The notes under the pieces were generated by a model. It was not told the origin of the DNA, ran no database searches, and worked only from the letters and a program-made list of their open reading frames with translations. Source: Azospirillum sp. B21 (GTDB lineage Bacteria > Pseudomonadota > Alphaproteobacteria > Azospirillales > Azospirillaceae). From it: 64,000 bases of DNA. The translations under genes and the position numbers were made by a program. Below, one piece after another: positions 1-9,763 of the stretch. Positions within the stretch are counted from its first letter, which is position 1. Each line of letters opens with the position of its first letter. Where the stretch lies: positions 62,001 to 126,000 of the forward strand of contig NZ_VTTO01000007.1 of assembly GCF_008364825.1 (NCBI RefSeq). The letters are read 5' to 3'.

Positions 1-412
1 CCGGAGCCAGCGCACCACGCACCGCCTCACGGATGACGTAGACGCCGTTGCGGTCGCGGATCTCCGCGCCACTCTTGCCGATCAGGGCCGGGTTCGCGTG
101 CATGACGCTGATGATCTGCGAGGTCCAGATCCACAGATATTCGCCGTCGGCATAGCGGATGGCGCCGATTGCCGTCCTGGCGCGATCTTTGGCCTCCTCC
201 TCGCTCAACGCGCCGTCCTGAGCCAGCCGGTGGAAGCGTTCCGCGATGCTGTTGCCGCTTTGCGCGATGAAACGGACGCTGTTCATCCGCTGTTCGACCA
301 GCGCACGGTTGACGAAGTAGCCGCCGACTGCTGCCGTCAGTCCTGCAGCGATGATCGCCAGTGACGCCAGAAATCCGATGCGCCACCGCAACGGCAGTTC
401 AGAGATGCGCAT
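1..412 (-). CDS. Methyl-accepting chemotaxis protein, N-terminal part (runs off the window start)
   Basis: Reading left from an ATG at 412, the frame stays open to the window edge (137 codons), so only the N-terminus is present. It begins with a short basic stretch (MRISELPLRWRIGF) and one transmembrane segment at about residues 13-33. A periplasmic region follows with YADGEYLWIWTS and VMHANPALIGKSG, the pattern of an sCache_2 single-cache sensor. In this family the cache domain binds small carboxylates or similar ligands and is followed by HAMP and methyl-accepting signalling domains, which would lie outside the window. A sensor kinase with the same input domain cannot be excluded. Confidence 0.75.
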   Translation of the reverse strand, partial: MRISELPLRWRIGFLASLAIIAAGLTAAVGGYFVNRALVEQRMNSVRFIAQSGNSIAERFHRLAQDGALSEEEAKDRARTAIGAIRYADGEYLWIWTSQIISVMHANPALIGKSGAEIRDRNGVYVIREAVRGALAP

Positions 413-534
413 GCTCCCAATCCTTCCCCTTGATCCGCTTGGTCCGGACCGGCTCCCGGCGGCAGATCGATCCCCCGCCATCATCGGCGAAAGCTTTCAT
501 GACCGTTGAACAATGCCGGTGATTCGTTGCAGAT

Positions 535-566
535 GGCGGCGCGGCCGTGGCTGCCACCGCGCCGCC
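535..566 (-). terminator. GC-rich hairpin after the thiolase gene
   Basis: Inverted repeat with perfect 10-base arms, GGCGGCGCGG (535-544) and CCGCGCCGCC (557-566), starting 10 bases past the thiolase stop codon. There is no clear T-run after it on the minus strand. It could be a Rho-assisted terminator or an RNA 3' end stabiliser for the ato operon. Confidence 0.4.
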
Positions 567-575
567 GGATTTGCG

Positions 576-1751
576 TCAGCCCCGCTGAACACAGAGCGCC
601 ACGCCCATGCCGCCGCCGATGCACAGAGTGGCAAGGCCCTTCCGGGCATCGCGCCGGGCCATCTCATGCAGCAGGCTGACCAGGATGCGCGCACCTGACG
701 CGCCGATGGGATGGCCGAGCGCGATGGCACCGCCATTCACGTTCACCCGACCCTCGTCCCAGCCCATTCCGGCATTGACCGCCAGCGCCTGCGCCGCGAA
801 AGCCTCGTTGGCCTCGATCAGGTCGAGGTCGTCCACCGTCCAGCCCGCCTTCTTCAGCGCGAGCTTCGAGGCCGGAATCGGCCCGGTGCCCATGATGCTC
901 GGATCGACGCCGGCCGTTGCCCAGGAAGCGATGCGCGCCAGCGGCGTCACCCCGCGCCGGGCAGCGTTCTCCGCCGTCATCAGCACCAGCGCGGCGGCTC
1001 CGTCATTGAGGCCGGAGGCGTTGCCGGCGGTCACGGTGCCGTCCTTGGCGAAAGCCGGGCGCAGCTTGGCCAGCGCCTCCAGCGTGGTGCCGTGCTTGGG
1101 GTACTCGTCGTCTGACACGACGACGTCGCCCTTGCGCCCCTTGATGGTGACCGGCACGATCTCGTCCCGGAAGCGGCCGGCCTTCTGCGCGGCTTCCGCC
1201 TTCTGCTGCGAGGCCAGCGCGAACAGATCCTGCCGCTCGCGGCTCAGATCCCAGGCGCGGGCGACATTCTCGGCGGTGGAGCCCATGTGGTAGCCGTGGA
1301 AGGCTTCCCAGAGCCCGTCCCTGATCATGCTGTCGAGCATCTCGGCACCGCCCATCTTAGTGCCGTTGCGCAGATGCATGAGGTGGGGCGAAAGGCTCAT
1401 GTTCTCCTGGCCGCCGACCACCATCACCTCGGCGTCGCCGCAGCGGATCGCCTGCCAGCCGAGCGCGACGGAGCGCAGGCCGGACCCGCAGACCTGGTTG
1501 ATGCCGAAAGCGGTCTTCTCGACCGGGATGCCGGCCTTCACCGCGGCCTGACGGGCGGGGTTCTGGCCCTGGCCGGCGGTCAGCACCTGGCCCAGGATCA
1601 CCTCGGTCACCTCGGCGGCGTCGGTGTGGGCGCGCGACAGCGCCTCGCGAATGACGGCGGCGCCGAGTTCATGGGCGGGGACGGATGCGAGCGCGCTATT
1701 GAAGCTGCCGATGGCGGTGCGGACCGCACTGGCGATGACGATCTCGGTCAT
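576..1751 (-). CDS. atoB: Acetyl-CoA acetyltransferase (thiolase)
   Basis: 391 residues, the usual length of biosynthetic and degradative thiolases. It interconverts two acetyl-CoA and acetoacetyl-CoA: here the last step of acetoacetate use, and in PHB-storing bacteria also the first step of polymer synthesis (phaA). The three catalytic positions are visible: Cys88 in [10 protein letters not shown], His347 in LGHPIGASG and Cys377 in LCIGGGMG. The ATG at 1751 follows a GGAGGGG-type ribosome site; longer in-frame starts run into unrelated upstream sequence. It is the last gene of atoD-atoA-atoE-atoB, the E. coli ato order, which favours the atoB name, but phaA function is not excluded. Confidence 0.93.
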   Translation of the reverse strand: MTEIVIASAVRTAIGSFNSALASVPAHELGAAVIREALSRAHTDAAEVTEVILGQVLTAGQGQNPARQAAVKAGIPVEKTAFGINQVCGSGLRSVALGWQAIRCGDAEVMVVGGQENMSLSPHLMHLRNGTKMGGAEMLDSMIRDGLWEAFHGYHMGSTAENVARAWDLSRERQDLFALASQQKAEAAQKAGRFRDEIVPVTIKGRKGDVVVSDDEYPKHGTTLEALAKLRPAFAKDGTVTAGNASGLNDGAAALVLMTAENAARRGVTPLARIASWATAGVDPSIMGTGPIPASKLALKKAGWTVDDLDLIEANEAFAAQALAVNAGMGWDEGRVNVNGGAIALGHPIGASGARILVSLLHEMARRDARKGLATLCIGGGMGVALCVQRG

Positions 1752-1840
1752 GGAGGACCCCTCCGGAACAGTATGTCTTGCAGGATGGAAGGCCGCCGCG
1801 TCCATCGGGTGGACCGCGGCGGCCGGTTGGTCGCAATGGC

Positions 1841-3214
1841 TCAGAAATAGAGGCCGATCAGGAAGATGGGCAGCGTGATGACCAGCGCCGTCGCGCAATA
1901 GCCCATGATGTCGCGCACCCCCAGCCCGGCGATGGCAAGCGCCGGCAGCGCCCAGAAGGGCTGGGCCATGTTCATCCACTCCTCGCCATAGGCGATGGCC
2001 ATGGCCGCCTTGCCGAGATCGACGCCGAGCTGCTGGGCGGCCGGCATGATGAAGGGACCCTGGACCACCCAGTGGCCGCCGCCCGACGGGACGGCGAAGT
2101 TGATCAGGCCCGACGACAGGAAGGCGAGGACCGGGAAGGTCTCCTTGTTGGCGATGTCGACGAACAGGTTGGTGATCAGCCCGCCCAGGCCGGAATGCTC
2201 CATCATGATCTGGATGCCGGCATAGAAGGGGAACTGCACCATGATGCCGGCGGTGCCGCGGGCGGCATTGGCGACGGCGCGGGCATAGGCCATCGGCGTG
2301 CCGTGCAGGATCAGGCCGGCCACCAGCATGATCAGGTTGACCGTGTTGATGTTCAGGTCGAAGCCCTTGGCCTGGAAGTGCAGGAACAGGTAGCCGATGC
2401 CGAGTGCCGCGACGACGAAACCAAGGATGCGGCTCTCCTCCAGCTTTTCGGCCGGGCTGGCGTCGGGGCCGAGGACGCGCTTGGTCGAGGGCTCCGGCTT
2501 CAGCAGCGCCGGATCAACCGCCACCACCTCATGCGGCTTCGGATGCATCATCCGGCAGATCAGCGGCAGGATGACGATCAGCGCCAGCGTGATGCCGACA
2601 TTGTAGGTGGTGAAGATGGTGTCGGCGATCGGGATCAGGCCGACGGTCTTCTCCATCGGGTTGCCCTTGGTCGCGGCGACCAGCGGGACCGAGGCGGAGA
2701 AACCGCCATGCCACGTCATGAAGCCGATATAGGCCGAGGCGATCAGCAGACGGTAATCGGATTTCGGGACGCGGCGCGCCACCTCGCGGGCGAACATGGC
2801 GCCGACGACGAGGCCGAATCCCCAGTTGACGACGTTGGTCACCGCGGCGGCGAAGCAGACCAGCATGACGCCCTGGGCCGGCGTCTTGGCGATGGAGGCC
2901 ACCCGGCCCATGACGTTGCGCACAGGCTCTGAGCTGGCGAGCGCATGGCCGGTAACCAGCACCAGCGCCATCTGCATCGAGAAGGCCAGCAGGTTCCAGA
3001 AGCCGTTGCCCCACATGCGCACCAGATCGACCGGCCCGCTCGGCGTCAGCCACCAGGCGAAGCCGAAGGTCAGCACGGTCAGGATGATGGCGAAGATCAG
3101 CGGGTCGGGCAGATAGCGGCTGACCAGCCAGGTCAGGGCGCGGGAAATTGGCGTGATCGGGTTGAAGCGGGCGCTGGCTTCGTGCGCCCGTGGGGGTGCG
3201 GTGGTGACGCTCAT
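1841..3214 (-). CDS. atoE: Short-chain fatty acid permease AtoE family
   Basis: 457-residue inner-membrane protein with about ten or more hydrophobic segments. Recognisable family stretches include [32 protein letters not shown] and [16 protein letters not shown]. AtoE-type carriers take up short-chain fatty acids such as acetoacetate or butyrate, which the neighbouring CoA transferase then activates. The gene lies 105 bases downstream of atoA and 89 bases before the thiolase on the same strand, as in E. coli atoDAEB. Transport of the substrate is inferred from family and context; the exact substrate is not shown by the sequence. Confidence 0.92.
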   Translation of the reverse strand: MSVTTAPPRAHEASARFNPITPISRALTWLVSRYLPDPLIFAIILTVLTFGFAWWLTPSGPVDLVRMWGNGFWNLLAFSMQMALVLVTGHALASSEPVRNVMGRVASIAKTPAQGVMLVCFAAAVTNVVNWGFGLVVGAMFAREVARRVPKSDYRLLIASAYIGFMTWHGGFSASVPLVAATKGNPMEKTVGLIPIADTIFTTYNVGITLALIVILPLICRMMHPKPHEVVAVDPALLKPEPSTKRVLGPDASPAEKLEESRILGFVVAALGIGYLFLHFQAKGFDLNINTVNLIMLVAGLILHGTPMAYARAVANAARGTAGIMVQFPFYAGIQIMMEHSGLGGLITNLFVDIANKETFPVLAFLSSGLINFAVPSGGGHWVVQGPFIMPAAQQLGVDLGKAAMAIAYGEEWMNMAQPFWALPALAIAGLGVRDIMGYCATALVITLPIFLIGLYF

Positions 3215-3319
3215 GGCGGATCTCCGGCACGAGGGGGGCCTTTCCGCGCCGTCGGGCAGACAGCCGGGCGGCGCGGGGACAGCGGCTCCCCGATGCTCAC
3301 GATGCTTGAATGGCGACGG

Positions 3320-3976
3320 TCAGGCGGCGACCGGCATGGTCGGTACGGCGGACGGCACGATCAGTTCGGCGCCGGTCTGGGCCAGCACGTCGGCGACCGT
3401 GACGCCGGGAGCGACCTCCCGCAGCACCAGCCCCTTATCCGTCGGCTCGATCACCGCCAGCTCGGTAACGATCAGGTCGACGCGCCGCACCGAGGTCAGC
3501 GGCAGTTCGCAGCGCTTGACGATCTTGGGCGTGCCCTTGGCGCTGTGCTGCATGGCGACGATCACCCGCTTGGCGCCGGAGACCAGATCCATCGCCCCGC
3601 CCATGCCGGGCACCATCTTGCCGGGCACCATCCAGTTGGCGAGCCGGCCCTCCTCGTCGATTTGCAGCCCGCCGAGAACGGTCACGTCCAGATGCCCGCC
3701 GCGGATCAGGCCGAAGGACATCGCGCTGTCGAAGGAGGCGGCTCCCGGAACGGCACCGATCGGGCTGCCGCCGGCATCGCTCAGATCCTCGTTCTCGGCC
3801 CCCGGCTCGGGCACCGGCGCCATGCCGACGATGCCGTTCTCCGACTGGAAGAAGACGTTGACGCCGGCCGGCAGATGGGACGCGACCATGGTGGGCAGGC
3901 CGATGCCGAGATTCACCAGGTTGCCCGGCCGCAGTTCCAGCGCGACACGCTTGGCGATCAGGGTTTTCTCATCCAT
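3320..3976 (-). CDS. atoA: Acetate/acetoacetate CoA-transferase subunit beta
   Basis: 218 residues from the ATG at 3976. Family I CoA-transferase beta subunit, with NLGIGLPTMVA near the start and the catalytic glutamate in SENGIVGM. With AtoD it moves CoA from an acyl-CoA donor to acetoacetate or another short-chain acid through a glutamyl-CoA thioester. The start overlaps the end of atoD by 8 bases, so the two subunits are probably translationally coupled. A longer in-frame start at 4015 would lie deep inside atoD and lacks family similarity upstream of MDEKTL, so the shorter start is preferred. Confidence 0.93.
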   Translation of the reverse strand: MDEKTLIAKRVALELRPGNLVNLGIGLPTMVASHLPAGVNVFFQSENGIVGMAPVPEPGAENEDLSDAGGSPIGAVPGAASFDSAMSFGLIRGGHLDVTVLGGLQIDEEGRLANWMVPGKMVPGMGGAMDLVSGAKRVIVAMQHSAKGTPKIVKRCELPLTSVRRVDLIVTELAVIEPTDKGLVLREVAPGVTVADVLAQTGAELIVPSAVPTMPVAA

Positions 3977-4631
3977 GGCGATGCTCCTTGGCGACCAGGC
4001 AGTCGACCAGCACATTCGGGGTGACGACGCTGTCGGGCGGGATGACGCCCACCGGCACGATGTCCTCGGCCTCGGCGATCACCGTTCCGGCGGCCATCGC
4101 CATCAGCGGATTGAAGTTTCGCGCCGTCAGCGCGTATTCGAGGTTCCCCAGGTAATCGGCCCGCTTGGCGGCGATCAGAGCGAAATCGGCCTTCAGCGCC
4201 TTTTCCAGCAGATAGACGGTTCCGTCCAATTCGATGCGCTGCTTGCCGTCCTCCACCACCGTGCCGACGCCGGTGGGGGTCAGCACGCCGCCGAGGCCGA
4301 AGCCGCCGGCGCGCACCCGTTCGGCCAGCGTGCCCTGCGGCACCAGTTCCACCTCCGTCTCCCCGGCGATCATCTGGCGCTGGGTTTCCGGATTGGTGCC
4401 GATGTGGCTGGCGATCACCTTGCGAACGGCCTTGGCGGCGATCAGCCGGCCGATGCCGACGGCCGGGCGTGCGGTGTCGTTGGCGATCACGGTCAGGCCG
4501 CGCTTGTTCTGGCGCAGCAATTCATCGATCAGGTGGGGCGGCGTGCCGACCCCCATGAACCCGCCGATCATCAGCACCGCGCCATCGGGAATCATGGCGA
4601 CGGTGTCTTCCAGCTTTCGCACTTTACTCAT
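3969..4631 (-). CDS. atoD: Acetate/acetoacetate CoA-transferase subunit alpha
   Basis: 220 residues from ATG 4631 (MSKVRKLEDTVAMIPDG). It shows the alpha-subunit glycine-rich CoA-binding region GGFMGVGTPPHLIDEL and the later conserved GGFGLGGVLTPTG. First gene of the ato operon; its partner atoA overlaps its 3' end. About 190 bases lie between the start codon and the transcription start predicted from the sigma-54 promoter at 4835-4850, so the mRNA leader would be long. No other promoter stands out between them. Confidence 0.93.
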   Translation of the reverse strand: MSKVRKLEDTVAMIPDGAVLMIGGFMGVGTPPHLIDELLRQNKRGLTVIANDTARPAVGIGRLIAAKAVRKVIASHIGTNPETQRQMIAGETEVELVPQGTLAERVRAGGFGLGGVLTPTGVGTVVEDGKQRIELDGTVYLLEKALKADFALIAAKRADYLGNLEYALTARNFNPLMAMAAGTVIAEAEDIVPVGVIPPDSVVTPNVLVDCLVAKEHRHG

Positions 4632-4834
4632 TCGACGTCTCCCTTGGACGTCGGGGCGCGGCGGATCGATCTCCGCCGGCAACCCCGCGGGCGCGGAGCC
4701 CGCTCCCAACGCCGGCGATGAACCGGATGGGCGGACCCAACGCTCATTTTTGGTTTCGTAGCGCTGCGACCGGGAGAGCTGCTGCCCACGCTAACGCTGT
4801 GGAGCGGCCAATCCCGCCGGCATACCCACAAATC

Positions 4835-4850
4835 TGCAATGGATGTGCCA
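4835..4850 (-). promoter_or_regulatory. Sigma-54 (RpoN) promoter of atoDAEB
   Basis: Read on the minus strand the sequence is TGGCACATCCATTGCA, matching the TGGCAC-N5-TTGCA core of the sigma-54 consensus at every core position with the correct GG-to-GC spacing. It points at atoD, and the adjacent regulator gene atoC encodes a sigma-54 activator, so site and activator agree. Predicted transcription start is near 4823. Confidence 0.85.
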
Positions 4851-4947
4851 ACCCGCCGGACTGGGGCGAACAGCGGAGAAATCAAGACATCCGGCCGCGG
4901 GAACCGCTCCGAACCATGGGCGGTGAGCCGATGCCGACGCGGCCCAG

Positions 4948-4985
4948 TGCGCAACTTTGTGCGTGCTGCGCAAGATCTTGCGCAG
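4948..4985. promoter_or_regulatory. Probable AtoC enhancer sites (paired palindromes)
   Basis: A perfect 20-base palindrome, CTGCGCAAGATCTTGCGCAG, lies at 4966-4985. Beside it is an imperfect copy with half-sites TGCGCAA (4948-4954) and TTGTGCG (4957-4963). They stand about 100-135 bases upstream of the -24 element of the ato promoter, the usual place for an enhancer bound by a NtrC-type activator. E. coli AtoC also binds palindromic TTGCRCA-like half-sites. Binding by this AtoC is inferred. Confidence 0.7.
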
Positions 4986-5008
4986 TGGCGTCCCCTGCGC
5001 CGCCCCGC

Positions 5009-6424
5009 TCAGGAGATGCCGTATTCCTGCAGCTTGTAGAGCAGCGAGCGGCGGCTGATCCCCAGTTCCTGGGCAGTGCGCATCCGGTTGCCGTCGTTGC
5101 GGGCAAGCGTCTCGGCCACCACGCGCGCCTCGAAACGGCTGACCTGCTCGCGCAGGCCACCCTCACCCGCGGCAGGTGGAGCGGTGTCGCCGCCACCGGC
5201 CGGCTCCCCATCCTCCACGGGACCGGCGATCTGCTCCGGCAGATCCTCCGCGACGATCATCGCGCCGGTGCTCATCACCACCGCACGCTCCATGGCATTG
5301 GACAGCTCACGAATGTTGCCCGGCCAGCGATAGGCCCGCAGGCGCTCCAAGGCCTGTTCGTCGATGCCACCGACCTCGATCCGGTTCTCGGCCGCAAAGC
5401 GCTGCAGGAAATGGGTGGCGAGCAGGCTGATATCCTCCGGCCGCTCGCGCAGCGGCACCGTCTTCAGCGTCACCACATTCAGCCGGAAATAGAGGTCCTG
5501 ACGGAACGAACCCTGACGCACCATCTCCTCCAGATTCCGGTTGGTGGCGACGACCACGCGCACATCCGTGCGCACCAGTTCCGTGCCGCCGACCCGCTCG
5601 AACTCGCGCTCCTGCAGCACGCGCAGCAGCTTTACCTGCAGGCTGGCGGAAATGTCGCCGATCTCATCGAGGAAGAGGGTTCCGTGTTCGGCCTGTTCGA
5701 ACCGGCCGCGGCGACGCGCCTGCGCCCCTGTGAAGGCGCCCTTTTCATGGCCGAAGAACTCGCTTTCCAACAGTCCTTCCGGCACCGCGGCGCAGTTGAC
5801 CTTGACGAAGGGACCCGCTTTCCTCGGGCTGTTGTAATGGATGGCCGCCGCCACCAACTCCTTGCCGGTGCCGCTCTCGCCGGTCACCAGGACGGTGGCG
5901 TTGCTCTTGGCGACCTTGGCGATGGTCTGCAGAAGCTCGCTCATGCGCGGGCTGGCCGTCAGGATCCGGTCGGTGTGATAGCTGCTCGACAATTCGCGGT
6001 GCAGGGTCGCGATATCGTCGCGCATCCGGCGCATCTGCAACGCCCGCCCGACCTGCAGCTGGATCTCCGCGATGTCGAAGGGCTTGATGACATAGTCGAA
6101 GGCGCCGTCCTTGATCGCCTGAACCGCCGATCCGACCTCGGCGAAGGCGGTCATCAGGATCACCGCGGTGGAGCGGTCGAGCTTCCGGATCTCCGCCAGC
6201 GCCTGCAGCCCGGTCATCCGCGGCATGCGGACATCCATCAGAACCACGGCATGACGCTGGGCCGCGAAGGCGGCGACCGCCTCGACACCATCGGCGGCGG
6301 TTGTCACCGACAGCCCGTCGCGCGTCAGCACCGCCGTGAGCATCTCGCGGATCGCCTCATCGTCATCCACGACCAGGACGGCGGGCACCGGCATGGCCTG
6401 CACGATTGGAAACGGGGTCGTCAT
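5009..6424 (-). CDS. atoC: Sigma-54-dependent response regulator AtoC
   Basis: 471 residues with three domains. The receiver (about 14-130) has the DDD acidic cluster at 20-22, phospho-acceptor Asp64 and KPFD. The AAA+ core has Walker A GESGTGKE at 182-189, the sigma-54 contact loop GAFTGA at 229-234 and Walker [10 protein letters not shown] Fis-type helix-turn-helix sits at the C-terminus ([19 protein letters not shown]). It is phosphorylated by the neighbouring kinase and should drive the sigma-54 promoter before atoD. The start overlaps the atoS stop by 4 bases. E. coli AtoC has 461 residues, so the length fits. Confidence 0.93.
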   Translation of the reverse strand: MTTPFPIVQAMPVPAVLVVDDDEAIREMLTAVLTRDGLSVTTAADGVEAVAAFAAQRHAVVLMDVRMPRMTGLQALAEIRKLDRSTAVILMTAFAEVGSAVQAIKDGAFDYVIKPFDIAEIQLQVGRALQMRRMRDDIATLHRELSSSYHTDRILTASPRMSELLQTIAKVAKSNATVLVTGESGTGKELVAAAIHYNSPRKAGPFVKVNCAAVPEGLLESEFFGHEKGAFTGAQARRRGRFEQAEHGTLFLDEIGDISASLQVKLLRVLQEREFERVGGTELVRTDVRVVVATNRNLEEMVRQGSFRQDLYFRLNVVTLKTVPLRERPEDISLLATHFLQRFAAENRIEVGGIDEQALERLRAYRWPGNIRELSNAMERAVVMSTGAMIVAEDLPEQIAGPVEDGEPAGGGDTAPPAAGEGGLREQVSRFEARVVAETLARNDGNRMRTAQELGISRRSLLYKLQEYGIS

Positions 6425-8274
6425 GCATCAACCGTTTGACTGTGAACGAAGGGAATCCGCAAGGTGACCGTGGTGCCGGATTGGGGCCGGCTGACGATGG
6501 TGATGGTTCCGTGGTGAGCATCCACGATCCGGTGGGCCATCGCCAGCCCCAGTCCGGTGCCCTGGGGTTTGGTCGAGAAGAAGGGATCGAACACCTTGTC
6601 CAGGTTCTCCGGCGCGATCCCCTCGCCGTCGTCTGCCACCGTGACGATCACTTCGCGGCAGTCTTGCGCTGTGGAGGCGGTGGTAATGGTGATGCCCCCG
6701 GTTTCGGAGGTCGCCTGGATCGCGTTGATGATGAGGTTGAGCATGACCTGCTTCAGCGCCTCGCCATCGGCTTCGACCAGGGGCAGGTCAGGGGCGAGAT
6801 GCAGGGCGATGCGGGCGTTCGACTTGCGCCCGGCCAGCAGCGACACCTCGCGAATCAGATCGTTCAGTTGCACCGGCTTGAAGGCCGGCGGACGGGGCCG
6901 GCCGAACTCCAACAATTCGGTGACGAGGCGGTTCAAGCTGTCGACCTGCCTGACGATCAGCGGGGCATAGCGCTGCCACTCCGCAACATCGTCGGAGCTT
7001 TCAAGGAACTGCATGAAGCCGCGGATCGAGGTCAGAGGATTGCGCACCTCATGGGCGAGGCCGGCGACCAGTTCGCCCAGCGCCGCCAGCCGGTCGGCAC
7101 GCATGATCTGGGTGCGGAGCCGCTGCTGTTCGGTCAGGTCCTTCAGAACAACGACCGCGCCGATCGCCTCACCGTGGCTGTCGCGCAGCACGCTGCTCGA
7201 CACCGTGAGATGAAGCGTCTGCCGGGTCCCGGGAAAATCCAGCGTCACGCCGACATGCTGTCGGCCGGTTTTCAACGTGTCGAGCAGCGGACTGGCGAAG
7301 CGGCCATCCGGCTTGAACAGCGACTCGTACGGCCGCCCGATCACGTCGGCCGCCGCGATCCCGAGCATCGCTTCGGCGGCCGGGTTCAGCGCGGTGACCT
7401 GTCCGGCCCGATCAACGGCGATCACGCCGTCGGCAATGCTGTGCAGGATATTCTCGGTCAGCGATCTGGCGTCCAGTAGGGCGCGGGCCATGGCGTTGAC
7501 CTCGAGCGCGATGGCACCGAATTCGCCAGGCAGCGGCTGAATCGGTTCTCCAAGGTCGCTGCGCATACGGAGCAGACCGTCGATGATGTGCCGGATGTCG
7601 CGGCCGACTCCGTGCGCCAGCACCTGCGTCAGCGTCAGTCCAAGCAGTATTCCCCCAAGGCTGACCGTCAAGACCGCACGGTCCATCGCCGCGGCCTGCC
7701 GCTCCACATCGTCGGAAAGCTCATTGGCCCAAATATAGCCGATGACCGTGCCATCGCGAACGATGGGCAGCATCGCGTTCAGGATAAAGCCGCGCACCTG
7801 CCGGCCGCTTTCGAGAGCCTGCTTTCCGCTTTCCAGCACATGCCATCCCGGATGCTCCGGCGGTATGCTGGTGCCGACCGTCGCGCTGTAATCCCGGCTG
7901 GGTCCATAGGTGATGATGGCGTTGAGCGCCTTGCTGTAATAGCCGACCCCCACCCCCGGGTTCGCCCCTGCGATCATGTCGGTGAAGGGGGTCAAACGAC
8001 CTGACAACGCCCGGACGGCAGCGCCCCGGTCGCCGGCCGCGACGCCCATATCGGCCAGGAGAGGATCGAAGCCGGGACCGAGATGCACGTCAAGCAGGCG
8101 CGTCAGACCGAAGAGTTTTTCCGACTTTTCGTGAACCAGCGCCTGCCGCCCTTCCCGTTCCAACAGGTAGCCGGTCAGTGAAATGGGCAGAACCACCACG
8201 GCAAGGGAAAACAGGAGCAACTTACCGCGCAGGGTGCTTGGCAGAGAATGGCTTATCCAGTCCAGGGGCCGCAT
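6421..8274 (-). CDS. atoS: Sensor histidine kinase AtoS
   Basis: 617 residues from ATG 8274. Order: transmembrane helix (about 17-38), periplasmic sensor region with a cache-like look (HVLESGKQ, GTVIGYIWANEL), second membrane helix (about 200-222), HAMP-like linker, PAS domain (about 272-388), dimerisation domain with the phospho-histidine at about 408 (LAHEVRNPLTSIRG), and an ATPase domain with ADDGEGI and GTGLGLAMAHRI. It should sense acetoacetate or a related signal and phosphorylate AtoC. An upstream in-frame ATG at 8292 would place the AAAGGAG ribosome site inside the coding sequence, so 8274 is chosen. Confidence 0.9.
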   Translation of the reverse strand: MRPLDWISHSLPSTLRGKLLLFSLAVVVLPISLTGYLLEREGRQALVHEKSEKLFGLTRLLDVHLGPGFDPLLADMGVAAGDRGAAVRALSGRLTPFTDMIAGANPGVGVGYYSKALNAIITYGPSRDYSATVGTSIPPEHPGWHVLESGKQALESGRQVRGFILNAMLPIVRDGTVIGYIWANELSDDVERQAAAMDRAVLTVSLGGILLGLTLTQVLAHGVGRDIRHIIDGLLRMRSDLGEPIQPLPGEFGAIALEVNAMARALLDARSLTENILHSIADGVIAVDRAGQVTALNPAAEAMLGIAAADVIGRPYESLFKPDGRFASPLLDTLKTGRQHVGVTLDFPGTRQTLHLTVSSSVLRDSHGEAIGAVVVLKDLTEQQRLRTQIMRADRLAALGELVAGLAHEVRNPLTSIRGFMQFLESSDDVAEWQRYAPLIVRQVDSLNRLVTELLEFGRPRPPAFKPVQLNDLIREVSLLAGRKSNARIALHLAPDLPLVEADGEALKQVMLNLIINAIQATSETGGITITTASTAQDCREVIVTVADDGEGIAPENLDKVFDPFFSTKPQGTGLGLAMAHRIVDAHHGTITIVSRPQSGTTVTLRIPFVHSQTVDA

Positions 8275-8781
8275 GACGCCCACTCCTTTCAACCGGACGA
8301 GGCCTTACTCCCGCCCGTTATCGCGGCCATAGCAGAATTGCGGCAGGGGAGCAAAGGAGGAACGCCCCCTCCGAGCCGCGATTGCCAACCGGTCCGATGG
8401 ACCCGGCTTCGTTCACGACCATCTGACCGGCCAATGGCGGATTGTCTTCAGAATGAGGGCAGGATCATCCGTGGCGATGGCCGTGAGTTCGGCCAGCACC
8501 TCATCGACGAAGGCATCGACGTCCGAGAAGGCGTCTCAGGACGATGAACCTATTCCATCTCCTTTGCGACCACCGCCCCGCCTCCGATTGCCGTTTGGCC
8601 CCCGCCCGGGCCATTGCCACCTGGGCCGAGGTCGTTGGGCCTCCGCTTGCCGCGCAATCATCAGGTCACCGGCCACAGCCGCTTCCAACCATGCCCACCG
8701 CGCGGGCGATGTATGACGGTGCCCATCACCATTCAGCCGGCGATGCGGGGTCGGCGTCGCCCGTCCCGGACGGCCGATGGC
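8275..8781. other. Non-coding interval between atoS and a MarR gene
   Basis: About 500 bases with no convincing gene. The first 20 bases hold the atoS ribosome site. A 40-codon open stretch on the minus strand (8413-8535) looks coding in composition but has no start codon and is closed by a stop on each side; it may be a gene remnant. No clear promoter consensus was found for atoS. Confidence 0.4.
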
Positions 8782-9225
8782 CTATCGGCTTCCCGGGACG
8801 TCGGACAGGCAGTGGGCGATGCCATTGTGGCAGTCGATCCCGAACCGGCGCAGGATGGCGGCGCCCTCGGCCGTGATATGCAGCAGCTTGGCCCGCTTGT
8901 CCTGCGCGTGTGGACGTTCTTCGATCAGGCCGCGGCGGGTCAGCGGCTTTAGCGAATGGGTGATCGGCCGGTCACGATTGAACAGCAGCTTGCTCAGCTT
9001 CGTCGGTTGCTGAGGCTCACGGCTCAGCATATAGAGGATCGCCATCTGCAGCGGCGTGAGATCCCGGATGCCGTTCCGCTCGATCCGGGTCATGACGATG
9101 TGCTGCGCACGGTCGAGATGCTCGTGCGCCAGGCACAGCTCCTCAAGCGCGCCGGCGGCCTTCAACAGTGTTCCCGGCAGGGGAAAAAGGGACGATGTCC
9201 GATGCGTGGTGATGTTCCCGACCAT
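8782..9225 (-). CDS. MarR-family transcriptional regulator
   Basis: 147 residues from ATG 9225 (MVGNITTHRTSSLF). Winged helix-turn-helix: LTPLQMAILYMLS, then the recognition region LSKLLFNRDRPITHSLKPLTRRGLIEE, then a wing (KRAKLLHITAEG). MarR proteins bind DNA as dimers and respond to small ligands, often phenolics. An AGGTG ribosome site stands 4 bases before the chosen ATG; the frame stays open further upstream but that part resembles nothing. Its target is unknown. The gene lies between the ato and curli loci and transcribes away from curli. Confidence 0.8.
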   Translation of the reverse strand: MVGNITTHRTSSLFPLPGTLLKAAGALEELCLAHEHLDRAQHIVMTRIERNGIRDLTPLQMAILYMLSREPQQPTKLSKLLFNRDRPITHSLKPLTRRGLIEERPHAQDKRAKLLHITAEGAAILRRFGIDCHNGIAHCLSDVPGSR

Positions 9226-9763
9226 GACGCACCTGTTTGGGTTGAGGTTTGGGTCATCGGGCAGGGTAAATCCTTTTCCAGAGCGCGACCGCGTTTCTGA
9301 AGGCCAGACTACCAAGGGTGGACCGCCGAGCCTGCACTCCCCGCATTCGCCGGGAGGACGATCGAAAGCATTTGATACGAAAGCGTGGCAGATGCCCCCT
9401 CCCCTCCCACGCAGGGCCATCTTTCCGGGAGGGGTCTTTCCCTGCTTCCCACCCACGGATAAAAGCCAAAGCCAACACGACACAAAAGTTGGCGGCCCCT
9501 CCGTACTGAAGATCGCGATGCATTTTCGGTTTTCTGGGTTATAAATATCTCGCAATCAACGCTGACGACGCGGGCATGCAGAACTGAAGCAGCAACCGAA
9601 CAGATCGGTCCTTTGTTTTCATACCATGCGGCGGCGCCTCAGCAGGACGATGATTGACCAACCAGTTCTTTAATCTTTACGGCATTGGGCTTCCGTACCC
9701 GCATCGGGCTTTCGGCCAACATGGGTCGATGGGGAAGCGCCGCACAGTCGGGAGTTCGAAATC
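9226..9763. other. Intergenic region upstream of the curli genes
   Basis: 538 bases without a supported gene. GC content drops sharply between about 9460 and 9680, including TTATAAATATC near 9539 and several A/T-rich patches, as expected for a promoter region of csgF. I could not pick a single promoter with confidence: a TTGACC at about 9653 has no matching -10 at normal spacing. Confidence 0.4.

Noticed and set aside
4718-6439. Long plus-strand open frame (over 570 codons) antisense to atoC
   Set aside because: The minus strand encodes a complete AtoC with all motifs; the plus-strand product is low-complexity Arg/His/Asp-rich sequence typical of antisense frames at high GC.
8413-8535. Open, coding-like stretch of 40 codons on the minus strand
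   Set aside because: It has no start codon, is bounded by stops, and is too short to match to a family. Kept only as a possible gene remnant.
9653-9685. TTGACC as a -35 box for csgF
   Set aside because: No acceptable -10 hexamer at 16-18 bases; curli promoters are often of other sigma classes.
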